From contig JBMFVX010000131.1 in the NCBI GenBank assembly GCA_049965775.1, positions 1 through 8,727 of the forward strand: a stretch of DNA of 8,727 nucleotides, in the 5' to 3' direction. The notes beneath the pieces were generated by a model. The model searched no databases, was not told where the DNA came from, and saw only the letters and a program-made list of their open reading frames with translations. Of this stretch, positions 1 to 6,879 are shown piece by piece. Both the position numbers and the translations under genes were made by a program. Numbering within the stretch: the first letter of the stretch is position 1; every line of letters starts with the position of its first letter. The DNA is from JABEVB01 sp049965775. GTDB taxonomy: Bacteria > Planctomycetota > Phycisphaerae > WQYP01.

Positions 1-1138
1 GGTTTGTGGTGGAAACTTTCGGCCTTATTTGCAAGATAATGCGGTTTTTGGGGCCGAAGTGCGAAAGTTGGGTTAGCGCTATAACCGACAACCACCGTAG
101 CTTCAGCATCACCAATGCCATCAGCCCTATATTAATTACCGCATAGGCGCCCAGCACCCGGTGCGCCGCCAAAAACTTAAGGACTACGCTGCCGCACAAC
201 CGCCCGAAAGTGAAAAGCCCAAAAGCAGCGGAGAGCATCATGCTTGCGCCATACTCGGTAATAAACCACCCATGGCCCTGTGTGTAGCGCATATCCATGG
301 GCACCCAATGCAGCGCCCAGATTGGAATCGCAGGGGAACTGCCGGGGTCTTTAACATCATTGATAAAAAAGCCGAAAATACCCGTCTGCGCAGCCACGTA
401 AAGCACCTGTACTCCCACCGCGCAGATAAAGTGCCGCTCCTTAAACAGCGGCTGCACCGCAGAATCGCGTTGATTCTCATGCTCGTCCGGGGCCTGAATG
501 TCCGGTACCGGCGCCAACATAAAAACCAGCATGAGCACGGCCACGATGCCCGCCAAAACAAGATAGGGCAAATATATTTGGCTGTTGCTCGTGTTGGCAG
601 CGCCGGTTTTTGACATCACATAGGATCCCATCACGATCGGCCCAATCATCCACCCAATGGCATCGCAGGTTTGTGCGAGGTTAATTCTAAAAACTGCCGC
701 TTCAGGCGAGCCTAATACCGTTGTATAGGGGTTTGAAATGGTTGCCAAAAATGTCATTCCGCTGCCCACAATAAACAGCGCCAGTAAAAACCCGGCAAAC
801 ACCACAGCATACGAAGCCCGCAGTCCAACCGCCGGCACAAATATCAGGCAACCAATCGCCGCCAATAATAGCCCCGCGACAATTCCCGTGCGGTAACCGC
901 GCTTCGCTGCCAGCCAACCCGCGGGCATAGCCAGCATGAAATACGAACCATACCACGCCGCCTGCACAAGGGCCGATTCGGCATGCGAAATTTTAAGCGA
1001 CGCCTGAAAGTGTTTGTTAAGTACGTCAATCATTCCGCTGAATGCGCCGGAAAGCCCAAACAGGCAGCAGATCAGCATAAAAGTGAAAGCGCAACTTCTC
1101 CCATCGGGCGTGCGAAATATAGCTTGAAGATTTTTCAA
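1..1138 (-). CDS. fucP: FucP-family MFS sugar:H+ symporter, 3' part missing (runs off the left edge)
   Basis: Inner-membrane proton symporter of the L-fucose permease (FHS) family; fucose as substrate is inferred from the neighbouring fucosidases. The frame starts at a TTG (1138-1136) preceded by AGGAG with a 5-nt spacer, 12 nt after the sulfatase stop; 379 codons lie in the window. It is strongly hydrophobic, with about ten membrane segments. Family motifs seen: NPYTTVLGSPE (residues 136-146, with the Glu matching the essential acidic residue of E. coli FucP), NLAQTCD (153-159), YVAAQTG (247-253) and AAHRVLGAYA (324-333). Residues 1-356 fit the family. From about position 70 down to 1 the frame stays open, but encodes a polar stretch (LSHFGPKNRII and on) where the family has membrane helices 11-12. 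The gene is therefore probably interrupted here. It is the last gene of the minus-strand operon. Confidence 0.85.
   Translation of the reverse strand, partial: MKNLQAIFRTPDGRSCAFTFMLICCLFGLSGAFSGMIDVLNKHFQASLKISHAESALVQAAWYGSYFMLAMPAGWLAAKRGYRTGIVAGLLLAAIGCLIFVPAVGLRASYAVVFAGFLLALFIVGSGMTFLATISNPYTTVLGSPEAAVFRINLAQTCDAIGWMIGPIVMGSYVMSKTGAANTSNSQIYLPYLVLAGIVAVLMLVFMLAPVPDIQAPDEHENQRDSAVQPLFKERHFICAVGVQVLYVAAQTGIFGFFINDVKDPGSSPAIPIWALHWVPMDMRYTQGHGWFITEYGASMMLSAAFGLFTFGRLCGSVVLKFLAAHRVLGAYAVINIGLMALVMLKLRWLSVIALTQLSHFGPKNRIILQIRPKVSTTN
14..69. repeat. Imperfect inverted repeat at the point where the transporter loses family resemblance
   Basis: Positions 14-24 (AACTTTC then GGCC) are repeated in inverse orientation at 52-55 (GGCC) and 63-69 (GAAAGTT), with a 7-nt bulge at 56-62 and a central loop of 27 nt. 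The outer edge (69) coincides with the place where the MFS frame stops looking like FucP. It could be the end of an insertion element lying mostly outside the window. That is an inference; no transposase is visible here. Confidence 0.35.
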
Positions 1139-1150
1139 CTGCGCTCCTGC

Positions 1151-2590
1151 TTATTTGCATGCCGCCAAAGACAACCCATCCCCAAACCGCCGCTGTTGCC
1201 GCACAAGCTCATCGAGCAGCCTTCGCCGCCGAACCGCTTGGTTCGGCGCATAAGCCAAGTTTGCGGTTTCCCAAGGGTCTGCCTGCAGGTCAAATAACTG
1301 TACAACACCGACGTGCGGATAAACAATGAGCTTATGCTCGCGGGTGCGCAACGATCGTTGAAAATGCCGGTAAAATCCAAAAATTGCATTTTCACCCGCA
1401 ACTGCGCTGCTGCGCATCAAAGGCAGCAGGCTTCTGAACTCCAGCGTGGGGCTTGTTGTGACGCAGGTTAATTCGCACACGGTTGCAAATAAACTGTGCT
1501 GATACACCTGCGCGTCAACCGTACAGCCGCGCCGCACGCCAGGCCCACGTAAAATCAGGGGCACCCTTATGCTGCAGTCATACAAATTCTGCTTGCCCAT
1601 TAAACCATGCTCGCCAACCGCCAACCCATGATCGGACGTGACCACAACCAGCGTGTTTTGAGCTTGACCGGTGGCCTCAAGCGCCGCAAGCAGGCGACCT
1701 ATCTGCCTATCCAACATGGTCACAGCGGCATAATATTCCGCACGGTGCAGTCGCACGGCCTCCGGTGTCCGCGGGAAGGGCGCCAGCAATTCATCGCGAA
1801 TGTCATAATCGCCCTGATCGAATGGATGGCAAGGCACATAATTCGGCGGAATTGCAATGCTTTCCGGCGGATAGCTCTCAACAATTTTACGAGGTGACTG
1901 CCGCGGATCATGAGGCAAATGAAACCCCACATGCAAAAAGAACGGCTCGGTGCATTCCGCCCGACTATTGATAAATTGCACCGCTTCATCCGCCCACAAT
2001 TCAGCCGAATGAACCACGCGATCCGTGGCGTCAGCTTTCCAGTCTTTCAGACGCAGCCAATGCCCCTTTTGTGAGGTGTCCCAAGGCTTCCAATTGTTGC
2101 CCGGCGACGGCCGATCATATGCTTTCCCCTGGGTGTCTGTAGAGTCAAACATGCCGCCACATGAGGTAAGCCCGAGCGTTTTGAAACCACGGCGCAAATT
2201 TCGCCGCGATAAATGCCACTTTCCTATGCTATGGGTGTGATAGCCCGCCGCAGCCATTGCCGCCGGCCACAGCAATGCCGTCTCCGCCTGTTGCTGCGCT
2301 CTGAACGCCGATAGGCCCGTAAACAGCATAGTGCGGCTGGCAATGCAAACCGCCGGCGTCCATGACCCTTGATGAAAGCATTGACGGAAGCTGCAACCCG
2401 CCGCCGCAAGCTTGTCTAAATGCTCTGTGCGCACTTCCCGATTGCCCAGCGCCCCAACCGCATGCGCTGTCAGGTCGTCGGCTATAATGAATATCACATT
2501 CGGCCGCCGAGCTGCCGCAGAATCTTTATCCGTTGCGTGTCGCCGCACGGGTTTGCTCGAATGTTGCAGCTTTTTATCTCGATGACTCAT
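1151..2590 (-). CDS. Type I (formylglycine-dependent, S1 family) sulfatase, no signal peptide
   Basis: Hydrolyses sulfate esters, probably on a sugar released from a sulfated fucosylated glycan (inferred from context). From the ATG at 2590 the protein has 479 residues, normal for the family. Metal-binding pair D38-D39 follows VIFIIA. The formylglycine site is C82 in CIASR (C-x-A-x-R type), so a maturation enzyme from elsewhere is needed. Further active-site motifs are GKWH (123-126), HLPHD (224-228), SDHG (319-322) and GKQNLYD (332-338). The frame is open up to an ATG at 2716, but that start would overlap the upstream fucosidase by 71 nt and adds a Cys/Trp/His-rich stretch unlike any signal peptide. 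The 2590 start leaves a 55-nt gap with a weak AAGG nine nt upstream. Neither start gives a hydrophobic leader, unlike the two fucosidases. Subfamily cannot be assigned by eye; an arylsulfatase or iduronate-2-sulfatase-like annotation is possible. Confidence 0.9.
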   Translation of the reverse strand: MSHRDKKLQHSSKPVRRHATDKDSAAARRPNVIFIIADDLTAHAVGALGNREVRTEHLDKLAAAGCSFRQCFHQGSWTPAVCIASRTMLFTGLSAFRAQQQAETALLWPAAMAAAGYHTHSIGKWHLSRRNLRRGFKTLGLTSCGGMFDSTDTQGKAYDRPSPGNNWKPWDTSQKGHWLRLKDWKADATDRVVHSAELWADEAVQFINSRAECTEPFFLHVGFHLPHDPRQSPRKIVESYPPESIAIPPNYVPCHPFDQGDYDIRDELLAPFPRTPEAVRLHRAEYYAAVTMLDRQIGRLLAALEATGQAQNTLVVVTSDHGLAVGEHGLMGKQNLYDCSIRVPLILRGPGVRRGCTVDAQVYQHSLFATVCELTCVTTSPTLEFRSLLPLMRSSAVAGENAIFGFYRHFQRSLRTREHKLIVYPHVGVVQLFDLQADPWETANLAYAPNQAVRRRRLLDELVRQQRRFGDGLSLAACK

Positions 2591-2645
2591 AAGTACAAGC
2601 CTTGCACAATCACATTGTTTGCAATGGTCGCCATGCTCGCTATGT

Positions 2646-3992
2646 TTACTGCCCGGCCACCCGCAACACCACCACCGAGGCAATTTTGTCGGGTGCGTGT
2701 GCAGGCACTTCAACAATCACCCCGTCCGATGACGAATTAAAGTGCAGCGGTTTTGACGGCTCAGCCAGCAGCCACGCTTTGGTGACGTGCCGCACCGGAG
2801 GCACCAGCAGTTTGCCGTCATGAGGCCATCTCGTTACCTCAAGATAAATAAGGCCAGGCTTGCAGGTGGCGTATCCAAACATCAGCGGCTCGCCAAATGG
2901 CGAACGATGCGTATTGTAGATCGCATCTCCATTGGTCTTGAGCCAATGTCCGATGGCCAGCAACCGTTGAACCTGCGGCTGAGGTATCACACCTTTGCCC
3001 GTGGGTCCTACATCCAGCAGAAAGTTACCTCCTCCGCTGGCGCCCTTAATTAAATTTTTGAGCAGTGTTGCGACCGTTTTATAGTTATGATCGCCCCGTT
3101 TATAGCCCCATGTATCATTCATGGTCATGCATGTTTCCCAGGCTTCTCGAAGGCCGCCCCTGGGTACATATCCCTCCGGAGTGCGGTAGTCGCCATAGCC
3201 GCGGAACTTTGACCACTTTTCCAGCCGATTGTTCATAATCACGGTCGGATCAAGCCTTCGGACAAAGTCAAAAATGGTTCGCGCATCGTGCCGGTTCCAT
3301 CCATAGAGGCCCCAACTGCTGTCATCAAACCAGATCAAAGATGGATGATACTGCGTGATAATTTCGCCCAGTTGTGTTTGCATGTATTGAAGATATTTAC
3401 CTTGCCCACCCGGAGTAAACTTCATCGGCACATAGGTCGGATGCCGCAGGTTGGCCACCACGGGCATCTGGTAAGGCGTATGCCAATCCATCACCGAATA
3501 ATACGCACAAAAGCGAATGCCTTGTTGTGTGCACGCCTTGACCAAAGCAGCGCATGGGTCGGTATGCCAGGGCGTAGCGTCTACTACGTTGTAGCGTGTA
3601 GCCTTGGTTCTGAACATACAAAAGCCGCCGTGATGCTTACAGGTGAAGACCAGGTACTTCATGCCCGCAGCTTTGGCAACCGACACCCATTTATTCGCGC
3701 TAAACTCAGTTGGATTAAACGACTTAGCCAACTGGGCAAACTGCTGCTTGGGCACATGCGCCATGGATTCAATCATGGGCCCTTGGCCCCCAATCGCCTT
3801 GCCATGCCAATACCCCGCCGCTTCGCTGTAAAGCCCCCAGTGAATAAACATGCCAAAACGTGCAGCGCGCCACCAGCCCATATCGGCCGTATGTTTACGC
3901 ACGCGAGCCGCCGACGCATGCGCCCCCACCAAGCCCGTGCCCAGCACCAGCAGTACAACCAACCAACCCATGCAATTTTTCCGCTTCGTCAT
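2646..3992 (-). CDS. Secreted GH29 alpha-L-fucosidase (paralogue B)
   Basis: Glycoside hydrolase family 29 enzyme that releases terminal alpha-L-fucose by a retaining mechanism, probably in the periplasm. It has 448 residues, starting at an ATG with GTGGAG five nt upstream. An N-terminal signal peptide is clear: a basic start, a hydrophobic run at about residues 9-22 and a likely cut after AHASA. The catalytic barrel opens with WWRAARFGMFIHWGLYS (40-56), with active-site His51, followed by KHHGGFCMF (119-127). The likely nucleophile is D223 in LIWFDD. Glu286 in AWETCMT is a candidate acid/base, by analogy only. GGGNFLLDVGPTGKG (320-334) is a family signature. Residues from about 380 form a short beta-rich C-terminal domain ending VVVLRVAGQ. 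It follows paralogue A after 67 nt with no terminator between them, and the two align almost without gaps over the barrel. Substrate linkage cannot be read from the sequence. Confidence 0.93.
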   Translation of the reverse strand: MTKRKNCMGWLVVLLVLGTGLVGAHASAARVRKHTADMGWWRAARFGMFIHWGLYSEAAGYWHGKAIGGQGPMIESMAHVPKQQFAQLAKSFNPTEFSANKWVSVAKAAGMKYLVFTCKHHGGFCMFRTKATRYNVVDATPWHTDPCAALVKACTQQGIRFCAYYSVMDWHTPYQMPVVANLRHPTYVPMKFTPGGQGKYLQYMQTQLGEIITQYHPSLIWFDDSSWGLYGWNRHDARTIFDFVRRLDPTVIMNNRLEKWSKFRGYGDYRTPEGYVPRGGLREAWETCMTMNDTWGYKRGDHNYKTVATLLKNLIKGASGGGNFLLDVGPTGKGVIPQPQVQRLLAIGHWLKTNGDAIYNTHRSPFGEPLMFGYATCKPGLIYLEVTRWPHDGKLLVPPVRHVTKAWLLAEPSKPLHFNSSSDGVIVEVPAHAPDKIASVVVLRVAGQ

Positions 3993-4059
3993 GTTGACTC
4001 CACTTTAATAGACTGAATAGCTTTCCAAACTACAACGGCTTAGCTGCCGACATCAAAAA

Positions 4060-5451
4060 TCACTTGCCGCCTTTGCCCTGAGCCGCCTGCAACACCACCA
4101 CCGACGCAATGGCATCGGGCGCATTGTTTGGCACATGAACAAGGACTTTGCTGCCAGAAACCCGCAACGGCAGGTCTTGCTTCGGTTGCACCAGGAGATA
4201 GGCACGAATGATGCGATCCGACAGGCCGGCCGTCGGCACAGATAGCGTTCCATGGTGCGGCCATCGGGTAACTTCCAGATATATTTTGTTTTTCTTGCGG
4301 GTGGCATAGCCAAAGGTCAGCGGTTGCCCAAACGGCGACCGGTGCGTGCCGTAAATCGCCGCTCCATTTGTCTTGAGCCATCGGCCCATGGCCAGCAGAC
4401 GGCGAACCTCACCCTTGGGAATGGTTCCGCTTCCCGTCGGGCCGACATTAAGCAGGTAATTTCCGCCGCCGCTGGCGCAGTGGATTAAATTGACAAGCAA
4501 CGTGCGTACAGACTTGTAGGTATGATCACCCCGCTTGTAGCCCCATGTGTTGTTGATGGTCATGCACGTTTCCCAGTACCCGGGTAGACCACCGGGAGGT
4601 ATATGCTGTTCCGGCGTAATATAGTCCCCGGCCGGCTGCCGAACCTTTGGAAAGATGCTTTCGTCCGCCCATTTAACCCCGCCGCAAAGGCGATCGTTGA
4701 TAATCACTGTCGGGTCGAGTTTGCGAATGTAGTGGTACACCTGCATGGCCCGCGCGGGAGTCCAACCGCCAATCCATTCACCATCAAACCACAATAATCC
4801 CGGATGATACTGCGTGATAATTTCCCGAAGCTGCCGCTCAACATAGCCCGTATAGGCCGCCGCGCGACTTGCAATTAAATGTGTCGGGTTATACACCGGA
4901 CGCATCGCGCTTGGGCGCCACCCGGCCTGATCGCGACTGTGCCAATCCATAATCGAATAGTAAGCGCAAAACCGAACGCCCTGCCGACGGCATGCTTTGG
5001 CCAAAAGCTCCAGCGGGTCCTTATGCCACGGGGTTGCATCTACAATGTTGTAGCGTGTGGCCTTTGTATGAAACATACAAAAGCCCTCGTGATGTTTGGC
5101 CGTAATAACGATGTATTTCATGCCGGCCGCCTTGGCGATAGCCACCCACTGCGCGGCGTTAAATTTCACCGGGTCGAACTGTTTAGCCATTTGAGCGTAG
5201 CGCTTCCGCCCAATGTGCGCGGCATTCATAATCCACTCGCCAAAGCCTGGCACAGGTTTGCCATCCCAATACCCAGCCGGCACACTGTAAAGCCCCCACG
5301 TTATAAACATGCCAAAGCGGGCCTTCTGCCACCAGCGCATTTGTGCGGTATGTTCCACCTTCGGAGCCGCAATCACCGGTACCACGGCCCACAATAGCAC
5401 CGCCAGCACAACCAACTTAGAATAAAACGTTTTCAACTTTTTCCACCTCAT
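4060..5451 (-). CDS. Secreted GH29 alpha-L-fucosidase-like enzyme (paralogue A, active-site His replaced by Thr)
   Basis: First gene of the operon, 463 residues from the ATG at 5451. It has the same architecture as paralogue B: signal peptide with hydrophobic residues 12-28 and cleavage near VIAA, GH29 barrel, short beta-rich C-terminal domain, plus a Gly/Lys-rich tail. Conserved motifs are KHHEGFCMF (119-127), likely nucleophile D223 in LLWFDG, E294 in YWETCMT (candidate acid/base) and GGGNYLLNVGPTGSG (328-342). One difference stands out: RFGMFITWGLYS (residues 45-56) has Thr51 (ACG) where paralogue B and most GH29 enzymes have His (CAC), a residue that contacts fucose in characterised members. 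It may therefore prefer another fucosyl linkage or a related sugar. Start choice: the ATG at 5451 has no ribosome site, whereas AGGTGG (5448-5443) sits six nt before an in-frame TTG at 5436. The real protein may begin there, five residues shorter and still with an intact signal peptide. Confidence 0.9.
   Translation of the reverse strand: MRWKKLKTFYSKLVVLAVLLWAVVPVIAAPKVEHTAQMRWWQKARFGMFITWGLYSVPAGYWDGKPVPGFGEWIMNAAHIGRKRYAQMAKQFDPVKFNAAQWVAIAKAAGMKYIVITAKHHEGFCMFHTKATRYNIVDATPWHKDPLELLAKACRRQGVRFCAYYSIMDWHSRDQAGWRPSAMRPVYNPTHLIASRAAAYTGYVERQLREIITQYHPGLLWFDGEWIGGWTPARAMQVYHYIRKLDPTVIINDRLCGGVKWADESIFPKVRQPAGDYITPEQHIPPGGLPGYWETCMTINNTWGYKRGDHTYKSVRTLLVNLIHCASGGGNYLLNVGPTGSGTIPKGEVRRLLAMGRWLKTNGAAIYGTHRSPFGQPLTFGYATRKKNKIYLEVTRWPHHGTLSVPTAGLSDRIIRAYLLVQPKQDLPLRVSGSKVLVHVPNNAPDAIASVVVLQAAQGKGGK
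5434..5448 (-). promoter_or_regulatory. Strong ribosome binding site pointing to a TTG start for fucosidase A
   Basis: Read on the minus strand, AGGTGG (5448-5443) is followed by AAAAAG and then TTG (5436-5434) in frame with the fucosidase. The sequence before the conventional ATG (5451) has no purine-rich site. The transporter in the same operon also starts with TTG behind AGGAG, so TTG initiation is credible here. Confidence 0.5.
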
Positions 5452-5499
5452 TTAGGAACACAGCAAAGTCATTTCACAAGCGGCAAAGGCTAAAAGCGT

Positions 5500-5528
5500 A
5501 TTATAAATAACCATTATTTGAGCAATGT
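5500..5528 (-). promoter_or_regulatory. Candidate promoter of the fucosidase-sulfatase-transporter operon
   Basis: On the minus strand a perfect TATAAT lies at 5505-5500, about 49 nt before the ATG at 5451. No good -35 box is present: ACATTG at 17 nt spacing and TTGCTC at 14 nt spacing are the best candidates. This suits a promoter that is weak or needs regulation. Both palindromes described below overlap it. Confidence 0.5.
5505..5519. promoter_or_regulatory. Palindrome between the -10 and -35 boxes, candidate operator
   Basis: AAATAA, CCA, TTATTT: perfect 6-bp arms around a 3-bp centre, lying in the spacer of the candidate operon promoter. It is AT-rich within an AT-rich region, so chance occurrence is quite possible. 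Confidence 0.3.
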
Positions 5529-5534
5529 ATTGCT
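5521..5534. promoter_or_regulatory. Palindrome AGCAATGTATTGCT over the operon -35 region, candidate LacI-family operator
   Basis: Six of seven symmetric base pairs match (AGCAAT, GT, ATTGCT), giving a 14-bp even-length site like many LacI-family operators, though without their usual central CG. It covers the -35 area of the operon promoter, where a bound repressor would block RNA polymerase. Assignment to the neighbouring LacI-type regulator is inferred from position only. Confidence 0.4.
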
Positions 5535-5610
5535 TATAGTTATTTTCTATAAAATTTGAAACAAAACAGCATTCTTATATTCTTGATACATTTTATACTT
5601 GATTAAGCAG

Positions 5611-5638
5611 TTGACGGCAAATAAAAATGTGATAAAAT
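5611..5638 (+). promoter_or_regulatory. Sigma-70-type promoter of the LacI-family regulator gene
   Basis: TTGACG (5611-5616), 16-nt spacer, TAAAAT (5633-5638). Transcription would start near 5645 and give a leader of about 38 nt containing AGGAG (5668-5672), nine nt before the ATG at 5683. The boxes are close to consensus and at acceptable spacing. Confidence 0.6.
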
Positions 5639-5682
5639 TATTGGAAACTCTTTGGAATCAAGTTGCATAGGAGCTTAAATCA

Positions 5683-6738
5683 ATGGCCGAAAAGTCAACC
5701 ATCTTGGATGTCGCCCGCGTGTCGGGCGTGGGCTTGGGTACCGTTTCGCGCGTCATTAACCATCCGCAAACAGTTAAAGCCGACACCGTGGCACTCGTAC
5801 AGAGCACGATGGAACAGTTGGGCTATGTGCCGCCGCCACCCGAAAAGCGGCGAGGCCGCCGCGTAGGACAGTCCTATCCGCGCCGCCCGCTGTCACAAAT
5901 TCTATTGATTATCGTCGGCGACAAAGGCCTCAAATGGACCCTTAACATGGCGCCGGTGTTTGCTTCCGTACTCGACGGTATTGAAAAGGCCTGCGTTGCC
6001 AACAACACCAACCTCATCATCAAACAGGCAACAAATTGGGATGCTCTTTCCCATAGCCTCGATAACAATAAAGGATACGGCGTTATTCTTTTTGGATCGG
6101 ATGAACCGACCGGCGCCCCGCCGGAAGTACTCCGCAAAGCCCCGGCCGTCTGGGTCATGGGCAGTCCCGAAAAATTTCGCGGCGACCACGTGCAACCCGA
6201 CCATTCACGCATCGGCCTTATCGCCGCCGATTATCTGCTGGCCGCCGGCCATAGGCACATCGCTTACCTTGGCTCCGGTGAAGGTAGTCCACGGTTTCAT
6301 GTCGGCTTTCGTGCATCCGCGTTTAAGTGGGCTGTTTTGCATGCGGGCGGTCAGGTCGAAATGCTCACGAGTTCAAATCTCATCATTGCCGACAGCGAAC
6401 ACAACTCGCCCAACGAAACCGTGGCCGCTGGACTCATCGCGCGTCTCGCCGCCCAAAAGCCGCGTCCCACAGCACTTATGATCGAAGCCGATATGCTCGC
6501 TCCCATCACCTATCGCCTCCTGCAGACACACGCAATTGCTCCCCAGAAAGATATCGCCGTTATCACCTGCAACAACGAGCAGCCCTACCTGCTTTCACTC
6601 AATCCCAAGCCGCTCGTCATAGATTTGCAGGCCATGAGCATAGGCCAGCGCGCTGTAGATCAGCTTCTCTGGCGACGAAATCATATGCAGGAGCCGGCCA
6701 TGCGAATCATGATCGAGCCGTCACTGCTTCTGCCATAG
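5683..6738 (+). CDS. LacI-family transcriptional regulator with a non-canonical hinge
   Basis: A DNA-binding, sugar-responsive repressor of 351 residues. The ATG is preceded by AGGAG with a 9-nt spacer. The helix-turn-helix is at residues 6-26 (TILDVARVSGVGLGTVSRVIN), followed by the usual third helix to GYV (47-49). Where LacI-family proteins have the hinge helix (consensus N-x-x-A-R-x-L), this protein has PPPPEKRRGRR (50-60), with no leucine to wedge into the minor groove. Residues from about 72 to the end form the periplasmic-binding-protein-like effector domain, recognisable from HSRIGLIAADYLLAAGHRHIAYLG and the C-terminal SIGQRAVDQL. The gene is divergent from the fucosidase operon across 231 nt, so it most likely represses that operon and perhaps itself. 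The effector is unknown; fucose or a fucose derivative would fit. Confidence 0.93.
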   Translation: MAEKSTILDVARVSGVGLGTVSRVINHPQTVKADTVALVQSTMEQLGYVPPPPEKRRGRRVGQSYPRRPLSQILLIIVGDKGLKWTLNMAPVFASVLDGIEKACVANNTNLIIKQATNWDALSHSLDNNKGYGVILFGSDEPTGAPPEVLRKAPAVWVMGSPEKFRGDHVQPDHSRIGLIAADYLLAAGHRHIAYLGSGEGSPRFHVGFRASAFKWAVLHAGGQVEMLTSSNLIIADSEHNSPNETVAAGLIARLAAQKPRPTALMIEADMLAPITYRLLQTHAIAPQKDIAVITCNNEQPYLLSLNPKPLVIDLQAMSIGQRAVDQLLWRRNHMQEPAMRIMIEPSLLLP

Positions 6739-6879
6739 TCCGCCGCCGTGGCGCCTGACCGCACACAGGTTACCACAGGCTTTATGAGCGGCGTTTGTGC
6801 TTTCACCTCGGGCCGACGGTGATGGCAACTACTTCAAGGCCGGAGTCATCGCAGTTATCGCAACAGAAAGATTCACCTG
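6739..6879 (+). other. Intergenic stretch with no recognisable gene or terminator
   Basis: Between the regulator and the SGNH fragment. I see no ORF with family resemblance, no hairpin followed by a T-run and no clear promoter. The downstream gene may be read from the regulator's transcript. Confidence 0.4.

Noticed and set aside
2598..2645. Fifteen-codon frame (MATIANNVIVQGLYL) between fucosidase B and the sulfatase, its TGA overlapping the sulfatase ATG
   Set aside because: The ATGA overlap is suggestive of translational coupling, but there is no ribosome site and the frame is too short to separate from chance.
2588..2716. Upstream ATG at 2716 as the sulfatase start
   Set aside because: It would overlap the fucosidase by 71 nt and adds 42 residues rich in Cys, Trp and His with no family match; the ATG at 2590 is preferred.
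3288..4016. Plus-strand open frame of 242 codons inside fucosidase B
   Set aside because: Antisense to a clear GH29 gene with signal peptide and catalytic motifs; its translation resembles no family I know and is rich in His, Arg and Pro as expected of a shadow frame.
3993..4059. Short stem CGGC/GCCG between the two fucosidases as a terminator
   Set aside because: Only four base pairs and no T-run; read-through between the genes is more likely.
5582..5603. Direct repeat CTTGAT at 5582-5587 and 5598-5603
   Set aside because: Six bases repeated once in an AT-rich spacer is expected by chance; there is no third copy or symmetry.
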